A stretch of 64,000 nucleotides of DNA from Cellvibrio sp. PSBB023 (GTDB taxonomy: Bacteria; Pseudomonadota; Gammaproteobacteria; Pseudomonadales; Cellvibrionaceae). Location: assembly GCF_002007605.1 (NCBI RefSeq), contig NZ_CP019799.1, positions 2,108,001-2,172,000 on the forward strand. The letters run 5' to 3'. Made by a program: the position numbers and the translations under genes. The notes beneath the pieces were generated by a model. That model did no database searches and had not been told where the DNA came from. It saw nothing but the letters and a program-made list of their open reading frames with translations. How positions within the stretch are numbered: the stretch's first letter is position 1; the number at the start of each line of letters is the position of its first letter. Positions 19,581 through 28,276 of this stretch are shown piece by piece.

Positions 19581-20748
19581 GGGTTAGCTGAATAGCAGTT
19601 GTGGTTACTAAGAATGGGCGGGTAATACCACCGATCGTAATATCAGCCTGCATCTCAGTTTCAATAGTCGCTGCACTCGTTAATTTAACTGCGACAGTTT
19701 GACCATTACTTACCGTACCATCCGCACTCGTAAAAGCGCCGCCGTCAATAGAATATTCACCATTCTCAACACTAATGGGCACAGCGGTATTGATGCCTAA
19801 AATGGTGACCACCGCAGAAATAACGGCTTGATTCAGCGGGGCACCAGTGACGGAGGGGAAGCTAAACGAATCGGGAGTGGTATCGGGCAATTCGGTAGTA
19901 ACACTAAAAGTCTGCGCTACTCCACCAACGGTCAAGGTAGCTTGTGTCGTAGTGCTCGGAGTTACAGATGTGGTGAGACTAACCACTACCGTTTGGCCAT
20001 TAGTGACGGTTCCGGTGGCACTGGTTGCGGTACCGCCAGCAATGGAGTACTCACCACCCGTGATGCTGATAGGTGCTGCCGTATTAATACCGGAAATAGT
20101 CACTGCTGTTGAACTGATAGTGGCGTTCAGGGCCGCGCCGGTAACAGCGGTAAAACTAAACGCATTGGGGATAATATCGGGCAACTCGGTAGTAACACTG
20201 AAAGTCTGCGTCACTCCACCAACGATCAAGGTTGCTTGAGTCGTCGCACCTAATGTAGTTGCTGTGGTGAGGCTAACTACTACGGTTTGACCATTGGTTA
20301 CTATTCCGGCAGCGCTCGTAAAAACACCACCATCTATGGAATATTCACCATTGGCAATGCTAATGGGCGCAGCTGTATTGATGCCTGAAATAGTGATAGT
20401 TGCCGAAGTGATGTTCGCATTCAATGCAGCTCCGGTGACGGCGGGGAAGCTAAACGAATCTGGCGTAGTGTCGACAGGAGCAACTACAGCGCTACTTGTC
20501 GAGCTGCTAGAGGAATTGCCCAGCGAACCCATACTGGAAGCGCCTTGGAAACTGCTCAGCGAACTGCCGATTGCGGAATTGCCGGGCGAACTAACGCTGG
20601 AACTATTTAGGAAGCTACTCAGCAAACTACTACTTGAATTGCTTACCGGGCTGGAACTAGGGGGAACCGGGTCAGGTTTTTTACCGCCACCTCCGCCACC
20701 ACAAGCAGCCAATGTACTGACGAGACCTAGAATAAAAAACTTACGCAT
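17722..20748 (-). CDS. NHL-repeat lipoprotein with Ig-like repeats
   Basis: A 1008-residue surface or periplasmic lipoprotein. The start at 20748 gives a signal peptide with lipobox STLAACGGGGGG. It continues with a Pro/Ser linker (about residues 25-110, serine runs as in secreted proteins of this lineage), three homologous Ig-like units of about 100 residues (each with ITISGIN, GEYSI.GG and TNGQTV), then twelve NHL units (LYVAD.NHKIRKIEIATGVVTTLAG plus DGTGAAASF). NHL units form beta-propellers that bind proteins, RNA or carbohydrate; twelve could give two six-bladed propellers. No catalytic motif is seen. It is monocistronic, and its function is unknown. Confidence 0.85.
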   Translation of the reverse strand: MRKFFILGLVSTLAACGGGGGGKKPDPVPPSSSPVSNSSSSLLSSFLNSSSVSSPGNSAIGSSLSSFQGASSMGSLGNSSSSSTSSAVVAPVDTTPDSFSFPAVTGAALNANITSATITISGINTAAPISIANGEYSIDGGVFTSAAGIVTNGQTVVVSLTTATTLGATTQATLIVGGVTQTFSVTTELPDIIPNAFSFTAVTGAALNATISSTAVTISGINTAAPISITGGEYSIAGGTATSATGTVTNGQTVVVSLTTSVTPSTTTQATLTVGGVAQTFSVTTELPDTTPDSFSFPSVTGAPLNQAVISAVVTILGINTAVPISVENGEYSIDGGAFTSADGTVSNGQTVAVKLTSAATIETEMQADITIGGITRPFLVTTTAIQLTPLNMTGVVTTFAGTPPGADGIGAAAKFRFPTGSVSDGTYLYVADADNHKIRKIEIATGLVTTLAGSGLRGDADGTGIAAGFDEPKGITINGNYLYVTDYGSYKIRKIEIATGIATTLAAGVFFFPTGIATDGIYLYVADSYRHTIRKIDMATNIVTTLAGSGGWGKAVDGIGTRAGFWTPNDIVIDGTHLYVADTNNDKIRKIDLVTRAVTTVAGINKPRGITTDGSHLYVTGPSNHKISKIDMATGTVTTLAGSGSSGSIDGTGAAASFSRPAGITIDGAHLYVADSSNHEIRKIEIATGVVTTLAGRQLDSSDGTGAAANFHEPSGIATDGTYFYIADKGSHKIRKAEIATGVVATLAGSGSQGGEDGTGVVASFYNPSGIATDGTYLFVADKGNHKIRKIEIATGVVTTLAGGSRGSADGTGAAASFYEPSGITTDGTHLYVADKYNRKIRKIVIATGVVTTLAGSGANGSVDGTGSAASFYSPQGITTDGTHLYVTDTNNYKIRKVEIATGVVTTLAGSGSFGSVDGTGAAASFANPQGITTDGTHLYVADTGSNTIRKIEIATGVVTSLAGRGSIGSADGVGTAAQFNNPTGITTDGFSLFVTDTENNTIRKIE
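19600..20470 (-). repeat. Three Ig-like coding repeats
   Basis: Three in-frame units of about 290 bases code for domains sharing FSFxxVTGAxLN, ITISGINTAxPIS, GEYSIxGG, TNGQTVVVSLT and GGVxQTFSVTT. The first two are very similar in DNA, which points to recent duplication. Boundaries are approximate. Confidence 0.75.
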
Positions 20749-20955
20749 ACTGATTTGAAATAGAGAACTTATCCACATGTCAATTATGATCCTTGAATGA
20801 TACGGGTAAAAACGGTGCAACATAGTGCGGCGGCATGATATTACAGATCGTTTTTTAATGCCGAAACATCGTCAAAAAATGAGTACTGCACCTAAAAAAC
20901 GCTACTTTTTACTGATACCTGATTTATGGCTATAAGAGCACTCCGCGTTTTAAAT

Positions 20956-20992
20956 AAAAAAAGGCCGACTTGTAAACAAGCCGACCTTTTTT
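20956..20992 (-). terminator. Terminator of the nag operon
   Basis: A 10-bp stem with A and T flanks lies 25 bases beyond the nagB stop. Two positions pair as G-U only when the minus strand is transcribed and are mismatched on the plus strand, so the hairpin is built for leftward transcripts, that is, for the nag operon. Confidence 0.8.
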
Positions 20993-21016
20993 ATTTAAGG
21001 TAAGAGCACTAAATAA

Positions 21017-21811
21017 TCAGGTGCGTCCTAAACGCTCAAGCAGTTTCTGATTTTCCGCTTCGATATGCTTATAAAAATCCACATCCGATAAGTGTGATGC
21101 AGCGGCCTCATCGATCACTAGCACCACTTGCTCATGCAGCTGCAACGCTGATGCTGGGCACGCTGCCGTTAAGGGACCTTCTACAGTGGCTTTGATCGCC
21201 TCGGCCTTGTTTTCACCCGTTGCTAACAGCACGACTTTTTTCGATTCCAGAATAGTGCCTATACCCATAGTGATGGATAAATGCGGCTGGTATTCATCTG
21301 GCCCAAAAAAGCGCGCATTATCCTCAATGGTAGCGCGGGTCAGGGTTTTTACCCTGGTGCGAGATTTCAACGACGATGAAGGTTCATTAAACCCGATATG
21401 CCCATTGCGCCCAATGCCAAGCAACTGGATATCAATGCCGCCTTTTTGTTTGATATTTTTTTCATACGCCTCACAGGCAGCAAAAGGATCTTCTGCATCA
21501 CCTGCAGGTACATGGGTTTGTGTTTTATCGATATCCACATGGTCAAACAATTGTTGATTCATAAAATAGCGATAACTTTGGGGATGGGTTGATGGCAACC
21601 CCAGGTATTCATCCAGATTAAAACTACTCACATTTTTAAATGAAACGCGGCCAGTTTCATAAGCGGCAATTAACTCTTTATACAGTGCAACCGGTGTTGA
21701 GCCTGTTGCCAGGCCCAACACAGAATCAGGTTTTTGATTAATATGGTTGATAAAAATATCCGCGCCATAACGTGCAACAGCAGCGGCGTCTTTCAAAATA
21801 ACAACTTTCAT
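21017..21811 (-). CDS. nagB: Glucosamine-6-phosphate deaminase
   Basis: Converts glucosamine-6-phosphate to fructose-6-phosphate and ammonia, the last step of GlcNAc catabolism. It is a true NagB isomerase-type enzyme (264 residues), not the SIS-domain type found in some related bacteria. Motifs are [27 protein letters not shown], and the active-site [19 protein letters not shown]. The position of the E. coli catalytic Asp141 appears to be Asn ([10 protein letters not shown]), as I recall for Gram-positive NagB types; the His and Glu are kept. Last gene of the nag operon, 73 bases after nagA. Confidence 0.95.
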   Translation of the reverse strand: MKVVILKDAAAVARYGADIFINHINQKPDSVLGLATGSTPVALYKELIAAYETGRVSFKNVSSFNLDEYLGLPSTHPQSYRYFMNQQLFDHVDIDKTQTHVPAGDAEDPFAACEAYEKNIKQKGGIDIQLLGIGRNGHIGFNEPSSSLKSRTRVKTLTRATIEDNARFFGPDEYQPHLSITMGIGTILESKKVVLLATGENKAEAIKATVEGPLTAACPASALQLHEQVVLVIDEAAASHLSDVDFYKHIEAENQKLLERLGRT

Positions 21812-21884
21812 TGAACACTCCGGTGAGTGGTATTAACTAACCATTAAATATGTAGCGCTAGAGCCGGGTAGCAGTTTCTATTTA

Positions 21885-23042
21885 TCAAATATGCGTGCAA
21901 GGCTGACCGGCCACCCAGGTGTGGGTTACACGGTAGTCATCAGTAAAATGTACTAAATCCGCACGATAACCACTGACAATACGCCCCAAATAATTATCTG
22001 CCTGCATAAACTGGGCGGGGTAAAGTGATGCCATACGCAGGCTCTCTGCCAATTCCACACCAACCCAATTGGTATTTAAACGCACCGCATCAATCATACC
22101 GATGGCACTACCGGCCAAACGCCCTTCTGCGTTCACCAAGCAGCCGTCTTTTTCATAAATAGTTTCACCATAAATTTGGAAAGATTTTTCTGGTGAGCCA
22201 ACGGTCGACATAGCATCCGTTACTAAATACATTTTGCCTTTGGGTTTTGCAGCATAAGCAATACGCGCGGACGCGGCGTGTACATGGTATGTATCAATAA
22301 TAATACCGCACCAACTATTGCCATCCTCCAGCGCCGCGCCGACTACGCCAGGCTCACGCCCAGTTGTAGGTCGCATGGCGTTATACAAATGGGTAAACCC
22401 ACTCAACCCTTCGTTGAGGGCTGCAGTAACATCTTCATAATGACCATCCGTGTGGCCAGCACAAACCACCACGCCGGCTGATGTTAATTGTTTGATTTGA
22501 CCGGGTGCCGCATGTTCCGGCGCAAGTGTGAGCATCACTTTAAAATCATGCTGCGCCTTTACCGAAGCCACCAACCAATCAATATCGGCTTGCTCCATGG
22601 TGCGGATGTAGCGCTCATTGTGCGCCCCACGGCGCGCCATATCAAAAAATGGACCTTCTACATGAACACCCAACACCCCTTTGATCCCTGTCGCCACTGC
22701 ATCTGCAACGGCTTTTACACCAGCTTGATGCACTTCACGCGTATCGCTAATCAAAGTAGGTAATAATGAGGTTGTTCCGGTTGGGCGATGACCATCCAGC
22801 ATAGTTTGGATCGCACTTACACTGGTATCGTTGGTAAAAAATGCTCCGCCACCGCCATTCACTTGCAGGTCAATAAACCCCGGCGCCAGCACACCGCCCG
22901 CTAAAGGTGTTTGGAGAATTGATGAATCCAATTGTGCACGCGGCACTAGCGCTTCAATTTTTTCACCGGCAATCACCAGCGCATAATTATCCAGAAATTC
23001 TTCGCCGGTAAAAATGCGCGCACCGACCAGAGCTTGTTTCAT
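21885..23042 (-). CDS. nagA: N-acetylglucosamine-6-phosphate deacetylase
   Basis: Removes acetate from GlcNAc-6-phosphate in the cytosol. It belongs to the amidohydrolase superfamily, 385 residues. Visible features are PGFIDLQVNGGGGAFF near the N-terminus, the metal-binding GVHVEGPFF, GHTDGHYEDV and GFTHLYNAM with metal and substrate His residues, and LVTDAMS with the catalytic Asp. The start at 23042 (MKQALVGARIFTG) is chosen over an upstream in-frame start because family similarity begins there. It lies 48 bases after nagX. Confidence 0.95.
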   Translation of the reverse strand: MKQALVGARIFTGEEFLDNYALVIAGEKIEALVPRAQLDSSILQTPLAGGVLAPGFIDLQVNGGGGAFFTNDTSVSAIQTMLDGHRPTGTTSLLPTLISDTREVHQAGVKAVADAVATGIKGVLGVHVEGPFFDMARRGAHNERYIRTMEQADIDWLVASVKAQHDFKVMLTLAPEHAAPGQIKQLTSAGVVVCAGHTDGHYEDVTAALNEGLSGFTHLYNAMRPTTGREPGVVGAALEDGNSWCGIIIDTYHVHAASARIAYAAKPKGKMYLVTDAMSTVGSPEKSFQIYGETIYEKDGCLVNAEGRLAGSAIGMIDAVRLNTNWVGVELAESLRMASLYPAQFMQADNYLGRIVSGYRADLVHFTDDYRVTHTWVAGQPCTHI

Positions 23043-23090
23043 AAAAATACCTGTAAGACGTTTTACACCCAAGGTGAAAAAACAAACTGT

Positions 23091-24179
23091 TTAGAGGCTG
23101 ATAATGATATTGCGTTTATGTAATAGCCATGCCACAACCCACAAGATTAACACCATCAACAAGGCAAACAACAATGACGCCAAATAAGGATCTGCAAACT
23201 GGCAAAACGCTGCATAGAGCGCAACATAAGCTGCTTGATTGCCGATGGGGATCAAATATAAGGTAGTTGCCAACAAGCCCGACAACACATAAATAAACAA
23301 CGGATTTTTGCCGATAATTTCAAACACATGATAGACAGGTTTAATCGCCGGTGCGGCAGCCGACTGCTCAAGCTTAACCAGCAATAACAACATCAAAATA
23401 GCAACACCGCAGGTCAAGAGGACAAAGGAACTAGTCCAGAGCGATTTGTTAATCGGAAACCATAAATTCCATACCAACGCGGCACCAATGAATAAGAGTG
23501 AAGCCACAAACAACTGACTTAATGCTTTGGTTTTATTTTCACTGGCAAGTAATACTCGTGTTGCTTCAAAACCGATAATGACATTAACAATAGAGGGAAA
23601 GGTGCTCAGAATACCTTCCGGGTCAAATGCTATGCCTTTGCCTTGCCACAAATGATTCGCACCCAATACTGCCACATCAAATTGACGCACCAGATTGTGC
23701 TCAAGGCTATATGGATCTGCAGAGAATTGCAGTAACGCCCAGTACCCCACCAACAAAGCCGCGCTGATCAAGGCTCGCCCGGTAAATCCGAAATACAAAA
23801 TAATGAACGCCGCAAAACCGTAGGCAATCGCGATGCGCTGCAAGACGCCCATAACACGCCAGTTTTCAATACTGGTAGTAAATGGATACGCCGACAGCAA
23901 CACACCAATCACAAACAAGAGCAACACACGACGCAGGATTTTTTTGGTTTGTGTCGCAGGAGCCAATTGCCGCAATCCACGCATCGCAAAATACATGGAG
24001 GAACCGACAATAAACATGAAGAAGGGAAAGACAAAGTCAGTGGGTGTGGCGCCATGCCAATCTGCATGCAGCAGTGGGCCGTATACATAGCTCCACGAAC
24101 CGGGTGTGTTGACCAAAATCATCAACGCGAGGGTCAAACCACGCATCACATCCAAAGCTTGAAAACGTTGTTTGACCAC
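23091..24179 (-). CDS. nagX: NagX, HGSNAT-like membrane protein
   Basis: A 362-residue inner-membrane protein with about ten hydrophobic segments, related to the heparan-alpha-glucosaminide N-acetyltransferase/DUF5009 family. The family start is clear (RFQALDVMRGLTLALMILVN, then the HADWHGATPTDFVFPFFMF region with two His). NagX is a frequent member of GlcNAc and chitin operons in Alteromonadales and Xanthomonadales; its proposed role is acyl transfer or amino-sugar transport, but this is not established. Co-operonic between nagP and nagA. Confidence 0.85.
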   Translation of the reverse strand: MVKQRFQALDVMRGLTLALMILVNTPGSWSYVYGPLLHADWHGATPTDFVFPFFMFIVGSSMYFAMRGLRQLAPATQTKKILRRVLLLFVIGVLLSAYPFTTSIENWRVMGVLQRIAIAYGFAAFIILYFGFTGRALISAALLVGYWALLQFSADPYSLEHNLVRQFDVAVLGANHLWQGKGIAFDPEGILSTFPSIVNVIIGFEATRVLLASENKTKALSQLFVASLLFIGAALVWNLWFPINKSLWTSSFVLLTCGVAILMLLLLVKLEQSAAAPAIKPVYHVFEIIGKNPLFIYVLSGLLATTLYLIPIGNQAAYVALYAAFCQFADPYLASLLFALLMVLILWVVAWLLHKRNIIISL

Positions 24180-24230
24180 TAAACACCTCGCAGATGATAA
24201 AAATATTTCCAGTCAATAATTCGCGATGAA

Positions 24231-25523
24231 TTATTTCCAGCTGCGCAGTTTGTATCCTTTAGCTGCGTAAAACAGAATAAACAAATAGCACGGAGTCATG
24301 ACGATATAAGCCGTTTGACGGTCAACAATAGTAGATGCGGCCCCCAGTATGACGGGAACAACCGCACCACCGGCAATTGCCATAATTAGCAGCGCAGAAC
24401 CCGTCGCGGTATATTTACCCAAACCGCTCAATGCCAAGGGCCAAATAGCTGGCCATACAATGGCGTTGGCCAAGCCGAGCAGTGCAATACATAAAATAGT
24501 ATTGGGAATGGCAGGCACCCCCAGAAATGCAAAGGCAGAAGAAATAGAGGTTGATTCATTACTACCAAACACAATGGCCAAACTAATTAACACACCCAAT
24601 GCCGCTGAAACCAACAACATATTTTGCTGTGAAATAACTCGCGGAATTAACACTATGCCCAGAATGTAACCAAACACCATACACGCCATAGTGATAGAGG
24701 TCAGGATTGAAAAATTGGTGTAGCCAATACTGCGTCCATAGGAGCCGATGGTATCGCCCGCAATGACCTCTACACCCACATACAAGAACAATGCAATAAC
24801 ACCCAACACTAAATTAGGGAATTGAAACACTTCACGCAGTGGTAATTTTTCTTCTTTACTTTCTTCCTGCTCCAATTCTGGCAGCGATGAAACCCTTACT
24901 AAAAAAGCGACAACGCCAATCACCAGCGCCATGTAGATGTAGGGCAATACCAGATTACTCGCCAGTTGCTCAATCTCTTCAGGGCTTGGGGTTTTGGATG
25001 TAGCACCGCTCATACCACCAAGAATTAATGCGGTAAATACCAGCGGCGCCACAATGCCAGCAGATTTATTCAGGATTCCCATAATACTGATACGACGCGC
25101 AGCCGATTCCTCCGGCCCCATTTTGACAACATAAGGATTCACCGCCGTTTGCACCAATGTTTGTCCCGCACCCATCATAAATTGCGCAACCAAAAACAAT
25201 AGGAACCAATGGGATTTTGCCGCCGGGATGTACAACAAGGCCGCCAATGCCATCACCGCCAAACCGAGGGCCATACCATTTTTATATCCGACTTTGCGAA
25301 TTACCCAGGATGAAGGCAATGCAAAAACAGTTACCGCGATATAAAACGAAAACAAAATAAACGATGCCTGAAAAGGTGTCAGTGTTAATACCAACTCCAA
25401 ATAGGGCATCAGAGATCCATTAAGCCAGGTTACAAAGCCAAAAATAAAAAACAAACCTGCAATCATCGCCAAAGGAATAATGCTCGATGATTGCTTGGGT
25501 ACCGCTATAGTTTCGACTGACAT
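24231..25523 (-). CDS. nagP: N-acetylglucosamine permease NagP (MFS, FucP family)
   Basis: A 430-residue major-facilitator sugar/proton symporter of the FucP/GGP group with about twelve membrane helices. Landmarks are IAGLFFIFGFVTWLNGSLMP, PSSWVIRKVGYKNGM, GAGQTLVQTAVNPYV and the late WPLALSGLGKYTATGSALL. Its place between nagK and nagX supports uptake of free GlcNAc across the inner membrane without PTS phosphorylation. The substrate is inferred from context; other FucP members carry fucose, glucose or galactose. Confidence 0.88.
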   Translation of the reverse strand: MSVETIAVPKQSSSIIPLAMIAGLFFIFGFVTWLNGSLMPYLELVLTLTPFQASFILFSFYIAVTVFALPSSWVIRKVGYKNGMALGLAVMALAALLYIPAAKSHWFLLFLVAQFMMGAGQTLVQTAVNPYVVKMGPEESAARRISIMGILNKSAGIVAPLVFTALILGGMSGATSKTPSPEEIEQLASNLVLPYIYMALVIGVVAFLVRVSSLPELEQEESKEEKLPLREVFQFPNLVLGVIALFLYVGVEVIAGDTIGSYGRSIGYTNFSILTSITMACMVFGYILGIVLIPRVISQQNMLLVSAALGVLISLAIVFGSNESTSISSAFAFLGVPAIPNTILCIALLGLANAIVWPAIWPLALSGLGKYTATGSALLIMAIAGGAVVPVILGAASTIVDRQTAYIVMTPCYLFILFYAAKGYKLRSWK

Positions 25524-25672
25524 AGTAAGTAACCTGCACTAGTGGATTTACATTGAACTCTTATGTTTTTAGGTAATGCTGATGGAACTGACCGAATGTA
25601 ATTTTTTTTGAAACACAGATTGAATAACGAAATCACGAACAGCAACACAACCGCCATGAAAAACAGCAATCA

Positions 25673-26563
25673 CTATCGCTTGGATTGCTGCTTGGCAAAA
25701 TACACCGCGCCAAATTCTGGCTGGTACAAGGCTGGCGAAAGGTTGTCAGCCATGTCCTTATCCATCCAGGGAATCAAGCGCGGCGCCAAACCGCCAATAA
25801 TCGACATACGCCCAGGTTGGGTAGCCCACAACCGACGAGCAACCGCACTCATATAGGCTGCTCCTTCCTTCACAATACTGATGGCAACTTCATCGCCCGC
25901 ATCAGCAGCATCCACCACAAAAATAGCGAACTTGGCGTAATCACTAGATTTTGCACCAAACATTTTGTCCACAATCATCACGCCCTCTGCCTGCAAAAAG
26001 TGGCTGATGCTATGACTGAGCATGGTGGCAGGGCCAAGGTTATCGGAATCGAGCAAAACGGCTTGTATGGCTTCAAGCCCCATCCAGGCACCGCTGCCTT
26101 TATCGCCAATAGGAAAACCGTGTCCACCCAAAAACAGCGATGCATTGTTTACGTACGAATAACCGCAGGAACCCGTACCGGCAATCATCACAGCACCTTC
26201 GTCGCGGTTGTGCGCGCCGAGGCAAGCAATATGCAAGTCGGTAGTCAGAAACATTTGTTTGAAGGGATGCTGCCAATCGCTCATTACGTCATAAAGACTG
26301 GGCACATTCACACCCGCCAGACCAGCACCGGCAATTAATTGTCCCATGGCTGCAGGAGGCAGCCCGGCATCGATCAATGCCAGCTCGGCGGCTGTGCGGA
26401 TGGAATCTTTTGCTTGCTGTACACCATGGAACGGATTAGCGGGGCCACCAACGCCAGTGCCTAGCACCTGTAAATCTTCAGTCATGATGCTGGCACGACA
26501 CTTGGTGCCTCCGCCATCAATCCCGATATACAAGGTCTGCTCGCCAAGCGGCATTTTCACCAT
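25673..26563 (-). CDS. nagK: N-acetylglucosamine kinase (BadF/BadG/BcrA/BcrD ATPase family)
   Basis: A 296-residue ASKHA-fold sugar kinase that would phosphorylate imported GlcNAc to feed NagA. The phosphate-1 motif LYIGIDGGGTKCRASIM is at the N-terminus, AGAGLAGVNVPS and MIAGTGSCGYSY follow, and GGHGFPIGDKGSGAWMGLEA matches the glucosamine/GlcNAc-kinase type. The ATG at 26563 has an AGAGG site six bases upstream. It is the first gene of the nag operon, 230 bases downstream of the predicted start site, with a terminator hairpin inside that leader. Confidence 0.9.
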   Translation of the reverse strand: MVKMPLGEQTLYIGIDGGGTKCRASIMTEDLQVLGTGVGGPANPFHGVQQAKDSIRTAAELALIDAGLPPAAMGQLIAGAGLAGVNVPSLYDVMSDWQHPFKQMFLTTDLHIACLGAHNRDEGAVMIAGTGSCGYSYVNNASLFLGGHGFPIGDKGSGAWMGLEAIQAVLLDSDNLGPATMLSHSISHFLQAEGVMIVDKMFGAKSSDYAKFAIFVVDAADAGDEVAISIVKEGAAYMSAVARRLWATQPGRMSIIGGLAPRLIPWMDKDMADNLSPALYQPEFGAVYFAKQQSKR

Positions 26564-26670
26564 GATCTACCTCTTTATTTTTAGCGCAAATACCTGACTT
26601 TCCAGTGATTGAGTCAGCTATTCAAAAAATCTGATCGTTCTCGTGTGGGAGGTGATAATAGCAGAGAGTT

Positions 26671-26702
26671 AAAAAAGGTTAGTGCCCCATAGGACACTAA
26701 CC
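26671..26702 (-). terminator. Intrinsic terminator inside the nag operon leader
   Basis: On the minus strand an 11-bp stem (GGTTAGTGTCC / GGGCACTAACC) with loop TATG is followed at once by six T. One pair is G-U only in this orientation, so it is a leftward terminator. It lies about 90 bases downstream of the predicted nag start site and about 108 bases upstream of the nagK ATG. Confidence 0.82.
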
Positions 26703-26793
26703 ACAAGACCACTACTACAGCTCTAGAGAACTCATGCCCTCTGACATCAAGCAGGATATGGAGAGCTATCCCGCAAGCGTTTCATCATCGGAC
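26671..26793 (-). ncRNA. Candidate nag leader RNA or small RNA (about 120 nt)
   Basis: Transcription from the predicted nag promoter would start near 26793 and end at the intrinsic terminator, giving a discrete RNA of about 120 nt. The 5' part can pair UAGCUCU with AGAGCUG about 35 bases later, forming a stem upstream of the terminator. A very short reading frame (MSSLEL) with AGAGG just before it also lies there. It may be an attenuator leader, the stub of a NagR-controlled small RNA, or both. No known RNA family is recognised. Confidence 0.45.
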
Positions 26794-26799
26794 AAGCTT

Positions 26800-26828
26800 A
26801 GATTACGCCGACAGGACAACGTTGTCAA
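26800..26828 (-). promoter_or_regulatory. Predicted nag operon promoter
   Basis: A consensus -35 (TTGACA) and a -10-like TAATCT are 17 bases apart on the minus strand. The -35 overlaps the palindromic operator. The 19-base stretch covering -35 and the first spacer bases is identical to that in the TonB-receptor promoter, which supports both calls. Confidence 0.65.
26815..26826. promoter_or_regulatory. Operator GACAACGTTGTC, nag operon
   Basis: A perfect 12-bp palindrome with central CG, the hallmark of LacI-family operators, overlapping the -35 of the nag promoter. Identical copies lie upstream of the TonB receptor gene, defining a local regulon. The likely repressor is a NagR-type LacI protein. 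Confidence 0.8.
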
Positions 26829-27245
26829 AAAGAATATGTTCTTTTTTGGAAAAAAATTTTCGCCACATCACCACAACCGAGTGTCCCCTATAAGCATCGT
26901 TGCTTCGGTTAGATTCAGATGTGCAATATCTGCCAAAGACACACAAACAGAAAGGTCTAAATATTTTTTAATTCACAGTATTTAATCTGACAGATAAGGT
27001 CTCAATGGGGCAAAAGTTTTGACTCAACCCATCAAAACATTTTGAGAAGAGGCGCTTGGTTTTTCCCAATTAAAAATGCCAAATTATTTGGAAAGGCGTT
27101 CGTATTGGTTACACATCATATCCAAACTTCCAGTTTTCCCCACAAGGATTCAGGAATACTTACCGAACGATGACTATCATTCAAAAAATCACTATCTACA
27201 CAATTAATATTGATAAGACAGCCATGGAAAAAACTCGCCAATCGA
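26829..27245. other. Gene-free stretch between JmjC gene and nag promoter
   Basis: About 415 bases of AT-rich sequence with no supported gene on either strand. It holds the 3' region of the SapC-JmjC transcript and possible upstream activator sites of the nag promoter. No strong terminator was found directly after the JmjC gene, so read-through toward nag is possible until the hairpin at 26671-26702. Confidence 0.5.
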
Positions 27246-28271
27246 TTACTGTTGTAACTGGGAAATCAACCATTTTTTTAACCGCTCAGCAGCGACTTCG
27301 TCGATTTCTGCCATAATTCCTCTTTTATCCTGAGGGAGATACTCTGCGATTTCACCGTCCTCTCGAAACACATAATAATCAAATAATGCCTTCCAGGCTC
27401 TTCTGGCTGAGGGTGAGCGCTTATTCATGGCCAACAAACTCATGAGCATTGCTGCATGAGGATAAGGAGATTCTTGATCACCACCAATAGCACCGCCACA
27501 CCAATAATTAATCAATACATTTATTTCGGCCAAGGCTTCAACATGATGCCACCACAAAGTGGGGATATATAATCCATCCCCAGGTTCCATATCCGCCACA
27601 ACGGCATACTCAAGAGCCTGTTTCAAACGTGGATATTTAGTGAAATCAGGCTGTGTCAGGGAAGCCATGCTGATAGTTGCCCCCGCCGGTGTAAACTCCA
27701 ACGGACCAACATAAAGATTTTTAATTTGATCAGGGGGGAAAAGAGTAAATCTCCTCTTACCCGCCACCACGCAAGCAATGTTATCTGCATCATCATAATG
27801 AGTACCGACAATGGTTTTGTTACCAATCCAAATGCGCGGGCGAAGATTATCCCCCATAATAGTCATTCGGTTTTCAACATCAACACCCGGGAAATACTCA
27901 TCAACAAAAGCACTTTGTATAGATAAAAAAGCAGAGCTTTTATACTTATAACTTAACAAGCGCTCACAAAAATCATGGAATTTTGCCTGTTTTCTTTCAA
28001 AGTTAAATCCCTGGAGGGTATCAGAGTAAAAAAAATAACCTCTTGTTGAAAATGGAGCCTCCAAAGTACTAACCATACCTGGAGCTACTTTACCACAAAG
28101 ATATTCCAATAGACTTTCATCTGAATACCCCCCCGCACTAACTATCGGCCACGATTTAACAAGCCCTTTTAATAGAACTGGAACCGATTTTTCTTTTAAG
28201 GTTTGATAGTAATCTGGAGCCCCCCATTCATAAGAAACCTCCACCTTGGGAAGAATATCAATTAAGGACAT
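27246..28271 (-). CDS. JmjC/cupin-like (cupin_8) protein
   Basis: A 341-residue protein of the cupin-like JmjC group related to FIH-type 2-oxoglutarate/iron dioxygenases. The iron triad seems intact: His158 and Asp160 in GTHYDDADN, and His242 or His243 in YIPTLWWHHVEA; Lys172 and the RFTLFPP strand follow the first motif. No signal peptide. It starts five bases after the SapC-like gene, so both form one transcript behind the TonB receptor. Such genes recur beside TonB receptors in chitin and other carbohydrate loci. Hydroxylation of a protein is possible, but the substrate is unknown. Confidence 0.85.
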   Translation of the reverse strand: MSLIDILPKVEVSYEWGAPDYYQTLKEKSVPVLLKGLVKSWPIVSAGGYSDESLLEYLCGKVAPGMVSTLEAPFSTRGYFFYSDTLQGFNFERKQAKFHDFCERLLSYKYKSSAFLSIQSAFVDEYFPGVDVENRMTIMGDNLRPRIWIGNKTIVGTHYDDADNIACVVAGKRRFTLFPPDQIKNLYVGPLEFTPAGATISMASLTQPDFTKYPRLKQALEYAVVADMEPGDGLYIPTLWWHHVEALAEINVLINYWCGGAIGGDQESPYPHAAMLMSLLAMNKRSPSARRAWKALFDYYVFREDGEIAEYLPQDKRGIMAEIDEVAAERLKKWLISQLQQ

Positions 28272-28276
28272 AGTAA

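Noticed and set aside
26734..26985. An 83-codon plus-strand frame upstream of nagK
   Set aside because: It runs antisense through the nag promoter and operator, has no ribosome-binding site and has no family resemblance.
27170..27316. A short plus-strand frame reaching into the JmjC gene
   Set aside because: It overlaps the JmjC coding region in antisense, is AT-biased and shows no protein-like composition.
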